Assembly: GCF_001640805.2 (NCBI RefSeq)
Contig: NC_066851.1
Span: 8,745,712 to 8,809,711 of the forward strand
Direction: 5' to 3'
Length of the DNA stretch: 64,000 nucleotides
Source of the DNA: Lates calcarifer
Taxonomy: Eukaryota > Chordata > Actinopteri > Centropomidae
Below the pieces are notes generated by a model that saw nothing but the letters and a program-made list of their open reading frames with translations, was not told the DNA's origin and searched no databases. Made by a program: the position numbers and the translations under genes. Positions 58,921 through 64,000 of the stretch are shown in pieces (the stretch's first letter is position 1; each line of letters starts with the position of its first letter).

Positions 58921-61900
58921 TAATGGGATTTGGGTTAACTGAACCTTAAATATGTTGAAGAAAACAGAAAACAACATAAACATAAACAAAGATCTAGGAG
59001 TATCCGAAGGTTGTTTTTTCCTTCAACAGATCTAACATAGCATTACAAGTGAGTACAGAGGTTACGGAGAGTACAGAGAGGAAAGGCAACTCACTTACAT
59101 CTTTCCACCATAGTGGCTCACCCTCTATCTCTTGTGATTGTGTAAGGCACTGCAGATGTAAACCTGTCATTAACAGGTTGTAACAGCTGCAGAACAGTGT
59201 CAGAGGCGAGCCAAATGAGCCATAGCTCACAGACAGAGTTTCATTGTGGAGAGCTAATATTTGTTTTAGAGGCTCTGAAGAATTCAGTAATTAACCCTAT
59301 GATGTATGTAATGCACAGTACATGCCCAAAACCAGGGAGTGTATTGCATCACACCATAACACTGCTTTCAGTTCCTGCATTTGTCCTTTAGCTTTGCAAC
59401 TGTGGCAGTAGATCATATTTTATTTAGTGCAGGATGTGAAACGAGGACAGTTTCCTGCCATGTGTGTTTAAGCCAAACATTGTCACTAAGGATGTTCAGA
59501 CCAAATCAAATAACTGGGCTGAAGTCATCAGAGTTGCTTGTAGCTTTGGATCTTGTAATCTGTTGTGTTACATCAGCTTGACCCAAAAACACACTGCCTA
59601 AAAGGATGACTGAAGTGTTTTTTTGTTTTGTTATTGAGAAGAGATTGCCTCTGTTGGTATGAAGTCTGGATTTGTGCTGTCCAATCACTCCTGCTCTCAA
59701 TCTCTTTTCCTTCAGTGCTGAGTAATGCAGACAGCTGTGGTTTGGCGTGCATTTCCTGAAGCATTCTTTGCAATGTTGTCTTGAAGTTTTATCTAAATGC
59801 TTTTTGACAATCAATTCTTTGCTTTCCTCCTCAAACTGGATTATACAGCGTTTTGATACTTAAATGAGGTTTTGATCTGGCTTTTGTTTTGTTTTGTGTT
59901 GACAGTTGTGGTTTAATCTGTATGTGTGTTGTGGTCTTCAGTCAATTACTAGCCTGCAGTTGTTCTGCGCTGTCTCATCTCCAGCATCATTAGTACTGTC
60001 ATTAGCCTAGCTTGGCTCAGAATGTGTGTACATTTACTCTCCAGAGGGATTTCCTTATTATTGCCATACGGTAGTAATAATATTAGGAGAGTATTTAGCC
60101 GCAAAATGGATCAAAATGGGATGTGTGGAAGTTGTTTTTTTTATACTGCTCTCCTACTTAAAGCAAAATTTATTAATCAGAATGTCAGATATCGTGAAAG
60201 TACATTTTTGTTGGATGGTTTTAAATGTCACTTAGCTGTTGGAGCAGCCACAAAGACAAAATCCAGAACTGTGAAGGGTTAAAAACAAACTCAAACAAAG
60301 AACCATTCACTCACAGCTTTTTGTATCCATGGCTACAAGTTATTCACTGTGGCACAATGATTAACAGCATTAATGCACCTTCATTCCTCTGACTGTAGAG
60401 GAAAACAGATTTATGGAGAGCACTATTGACTCTGAAATTACAGTCCCAAGTTTCCTCAAGGAAATCCCTAATTACAAGCAAAAATGTAAGAGATAACGAA
60501 CTGCTCAGAGTATCTGGGTTCTCTTGATATTGTGGGAGAATCCCTCTCTGATGCCCAGTGTTTAGAACTGAGTGGAAGGCCTCTTCGTCAGACAGATGTG
60601 AATGATAAAAGCAGCCGGCTTCGGGACCTCACTGCCCATATTGGCTAATGGGATCCATGCAACCGCAGAGGAAGCTGGTTCTGGGACAGACCAACCACAC
60701 ATGAAAGCTTTCATCCTCTGGGCCTCACCATTAAGAGCTCACTTCCTCTGATAACTGTACTGGGCCCCTGGACTGTCAGTCAGCATGGAAATCAAAAGTT
60801 GTTTTTTTTAATCCAGTTTGAACCACCAACAAAGTGGTGTAGGTTTGATTTGCATATTTGAATGAAGCAGTTGCATTAAATCCACCTGTCTGCCACTGTG
60901 CTTGTCATCTGTTTTCAGCTGTACTTTTCCAGAGTGTTCCACAGTGGCATTTATCACTGCTGGCCGTCACTGTGGAACAGAATGAGACCAAAAAATGTGC
61001 TGTTTCTGCACAAACTATGATGTAATTGGAATCGCCAGCCAAACTGTTTGGACAGGAGGGGACTGCCTGCAATCGATGTGTTAGAGGCAATGAGTGATGG
61101 GTCTTTCATCTGCAATTCTGTGCTCCTGTTAATGCTTATTTACTGAGACAAAAGCTAGAAATTATATCAGCTCATCAGAAAATGGCAAGAAATAACATTA
61201 CTCTGATATTTATCTCTAGGAAGTCCACATTATTATGAAGCAATATTGCATTACAGATCCTAATGCAATTTTGGCTTCTCTACAGAGCACACAATCAGGC
61301 TCAGGACTGATCCTAGAGAACAATATCTCCACAAGAGAAAAGAACATGGGGCGTTGACTTCAATGTGAATGCCTGTATGAATAGTGCACTGTTAAATGCG
61401 GGAGGTGCTCTAGGTGCAGTTCTCCTTCTCATGTTCAAGCATGTTGGAGCAATTCTGCTAACTCCCTTCTTGGTAGACAGGAGTAGCTTGTCCAAGCACT
61501 AAACACACAGTGGGTTAATACGCTGTAATAGCCGTCATTATCACTGTAACTCATAGCTAGCATTTTTTAAAGAATCCTTTGCAGCTCATGTTTTAGAGTA
61601 ATTTAGTGGCATCAGTAGCTGATTGGATGATATTTCCTGCTACTTTCTCTCTGTTTTCCCAAATCTTAATCTTTACCTCTCAGTTATACATCTTAGGAAA
61701 TAGAAAATTGTACTGTGGATCTTCTTAGTGTAGCATGGATTTATTCTATTGAACCTCTCTTTTCCAAAGTAGGGCAAAGAATCTACATCCGAACAAAAAG
61801 CTCATATTAAAGGGAAAAGCAAAGTAGATTATTGTGTGAAGCATACATAAAGTTAGAAATTAATAATAAAAAGTTCCTAATAAGCACTTCAAAAGGCACT

Positions 61901-62289
61901 GGGCTTCCATCAAAGCAAATTGTGCTGTGACATCTCAGAGGATGGTGGCTGGCTGCTGTGCTGAGGATCTGGTCCGCCTTTGTCTGCTGCTCTGTGACCT
62001 AAATAGGCAGCCATGCAAAGTCTAATGGGAGACAAACATCAGGGGGGGCCAGTAAATAACACCTTCCAGCTTTTCTTTGTCTGTAACGCCACCATTGTTG
62101 CACACCTCCCCGACATGGATAACACACTTATTCCCGACTGAACATCCACTCCTTCAGAGATCCAAACACTGACTCAACAGAATAAGACTGGATGACATAC
62201 TGTAGCTGCACTGTGAAGTAGCTCCAGTTAAAACTTAACTTCCTCTTGGAAAAAAAGCTAATCATATTTAGTGTTTACCTTTTTTTTAA

Positions 62290-62640
62290 CAGCATGGCTC
62301 TATGCATGGCAGTGTCGGTTGGCAGGTCCTGACTGACATATCTCAGCAATTACTGAATAAATTTCTATGATACCATGGTTGCTAGAGGATGAATCATACT
62401 GACGATGGCGATTCACTGATGCCCCTATGAAGTTGGCTTGTTGGTTCTCAGTCATGTCTTGACAACTACTTGATCTTGATTCCCATTAAATTTGGCACAG
62501 ATGTTAATGTTCCACTCAGAACTTACAATATTCACTTTGATTATCCTCTGATCATCTAAGCAACAAATATGTTTATCATGTTAGCATGCTAACATGAATA
62601 CTCTAGTTAGCAGAAATACAGCACCTAAACATGGCTCACT
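62290..62640 (+). repeat. dispersed teleost repeat with TTAGCATGCTAACATG palindrome
   Basis: Landmarks are TATCTCAGCAATTACTGAAT, CCATTAAATTTGGCACAGAT, GTTAATGTTCCACTCAGAAC, and the perfect 20-base palindrome CATGTTAGCATGCTAACATG at 62577-62596. This is a diverged copy of an abundant fish repeat containing GTTAGCATGCTAAC words. Confidence 0.7.
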
Positions 62641-64000
62641 CAGTAATGCAAATGATAAAATTTGGGTTTGTTTCATTGAGCAAACAAACAAACAACAAAC
62701 AAATTTTAAATCTCTTAAGATAAAATGTGAATGTGAATTTAGGACCTGGAACATTTCCATTTACTTTACAATAGTAGTTATATAGCGTGAGGGTGTGACT
62801 CCCAGCTATGGAGACTGAAACCATGGTCACTCAGATTGTGCTGATCGGAGTTATTTCTAGGCTGATTGAATGGCTGATACAGTGTATTATTGTAATGTTT
62901 GGGATTTGCTCCTCCCTCCTGCTGGTGGTTGTCAGGACTAAGTGCAGATCAAAGTGGTGCTCTGGTGCAGGATCAGGGACAGATCAGGACTAGAGCCGGG
63001 CAGTGTTGATGCTCATTCTGGGTTTATTTTAGTTCACCCTCTGGGTGGGGAACTCCAAATATTATGAAAGGAGGAAGTTGAGCAAGGCCCCCAACCAGCG
63101 GTCTGTGTGTTTCTGCTAACTCCGGGCCCTCATTAGAAGCACATGTGGGCAAGACGCAGAGCCTCGTCTTCCACTGTACCTGCCTGCCTATCTGGTGGGA
63201 TTCCTGGAAGTGTGGCAGTATGGCGTGTGTGCCCCATGCATGGGGTCAGCTTTAGTGAGGGGGGTCAGGCAGAGAGACTGGCAGTAATTTTTCCTAAAGC
63301 CCAAGAGGATTACTTTGAGGGAGGAAATTCAAGTCAAGCTGTTATAGCAGTAATGACTCATGACAGTCTCGCCTCCCACATAGCAGGACTGAACGAACTG
63401 TTTTTGCAAAACCCCAGATTCTTATTACAATCATAAAAAATGATGATAAAAGTGTCTGATGAGATACTGTTTCTTGTGTAACTTATCCCTGTCAAAGCTC
63501 CCGTGTGGGGATGGTCTGAGATGAGTGCCAAATTCCACGTAATAAGTCACCTAACACAGACTGTCAGCAGGCCCTTCTTTATTGCTGTCTTTGCTGAAAG
63601 GTGCTGTTAACTTGACAATAGCGGCCTTGACAGTCTATAGTGGCGTCACAGTGATTTTTCTGACCGGGAGGGAAGATAAAAGGTTAGGTCAGATCATCCT
63701 GCTGTCGCTGCCACAAGCTTTCTCAATAGAGGCAGAGCTCCTTGCTTAATTACAGCATTACGCTTCATTCATTCTGTTACATAACACTTTTGTGTTTGTT
63801 TGTTTGACTCAAAGTGGACCATAATGGTGCGTTTTGCTGTGTACAGACACTTGGAAAGAGCTGCTTTTATCCTGGCTCCTCTTTACGTTGCCCTGGAGAC
63901 AAATAACCGTTGAACATCATCACCGCAGAAATACCCCTACTCACTATAAAAAATACACCCCCTCCCTCCCTCCTACGCACCACACTGTATTCAAGCCTGG

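Larger units (their letters stand above)
56896..64000 (+). other. arhgef10: arhgef10 intron running off the window
   Basis: After ...HNILPG the next family exon (the start of the following propeller blade) is not found in 7.1 kb, so the intron extends to the window edge or beyond. It holds three dispersed repeats (57105-57348, 58555-58920, 62290-62640). The stretch at 63560-63800 contains GCTTAATTACAGCATTACGC and might be a conserved noncoding element. Confidence 0.6.

Noticed and set aside
1..64000. CRISPR arrays, phage or bacterial operons
   Set aside because: No regularly spaced direct repeats with unique spacers and no bacterial gene organisation. The only regular repeats are microsatellites and the tRNA cluster.

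Overview
The window is vertebrate, almost certainly teleost fish, nuclear DNA. Coding sequence is split into short GT-AG exons by AT-rich introns. CA and CT microsatellites are frequent. Several dispersed repeats have sequences I know from many fish genomes: a tail of the form ATAAATAAAATTGAATTG, a TTAGCATGCTAAC element, and a GTTTGCATGTTCTCC element. There is no prokaryotic gene, CRISPR array or phage.

Three protein-coding genes lie in the same orientation, in the same order as human 8p23.3. (1) Positions 1-3705: the last two coding exons of a DLGAP/SAPAP postsynaptic scaffold gene, called dlgap2 by synteny, ending in the PDZ ligand QTRL. (2) About 11.79-14.12 kb: complete cln8, an ER membrane TLC-domain protein of 285 residues, with an inferred noncoding first exon and a TATA-less ETS/CCAAT promoter. 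(3) About 16.1 kb to beyond the right edge: arhgef10, a Rho guanine-nucleotide exchange factor. Twenty-six coding exons are readable (about 1233 codons): acidic/proline-rich N-terminus, two YDDV motifs, coiled coil, DH domain, PH-like region and most of a WD40-like propeller. The 3' exons lie outside the window.

The arhgef10 introns carry other material. There are four intact tRNA-Ile(AAT) genes. Three of them, with one decayed copy, form a tandem cluster at 47.65-48.84 kb; the fourth is alone at 23.26 kb. There is an antisense tRNA-Phe(GAA), two further tRNA fossils, a broken HIPK-like kinase pseudogene at 34.3-35.6 kb, and several SINE- or LINE-tail-like repeats.

The points most worth checking are a one-base frameshift in the DH-domain exon of arhgef10 (33795/33796), the kinase pseudogene, the recently duplicated tRNA-Ile units, a near-perfect hairpin at 20331-20369, and the loss of the dilysine ER-retrieval tail in Cln8. 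I found no convincing undescribed biological system. Most of the window is ordinary conserved vertebrate gene structure.
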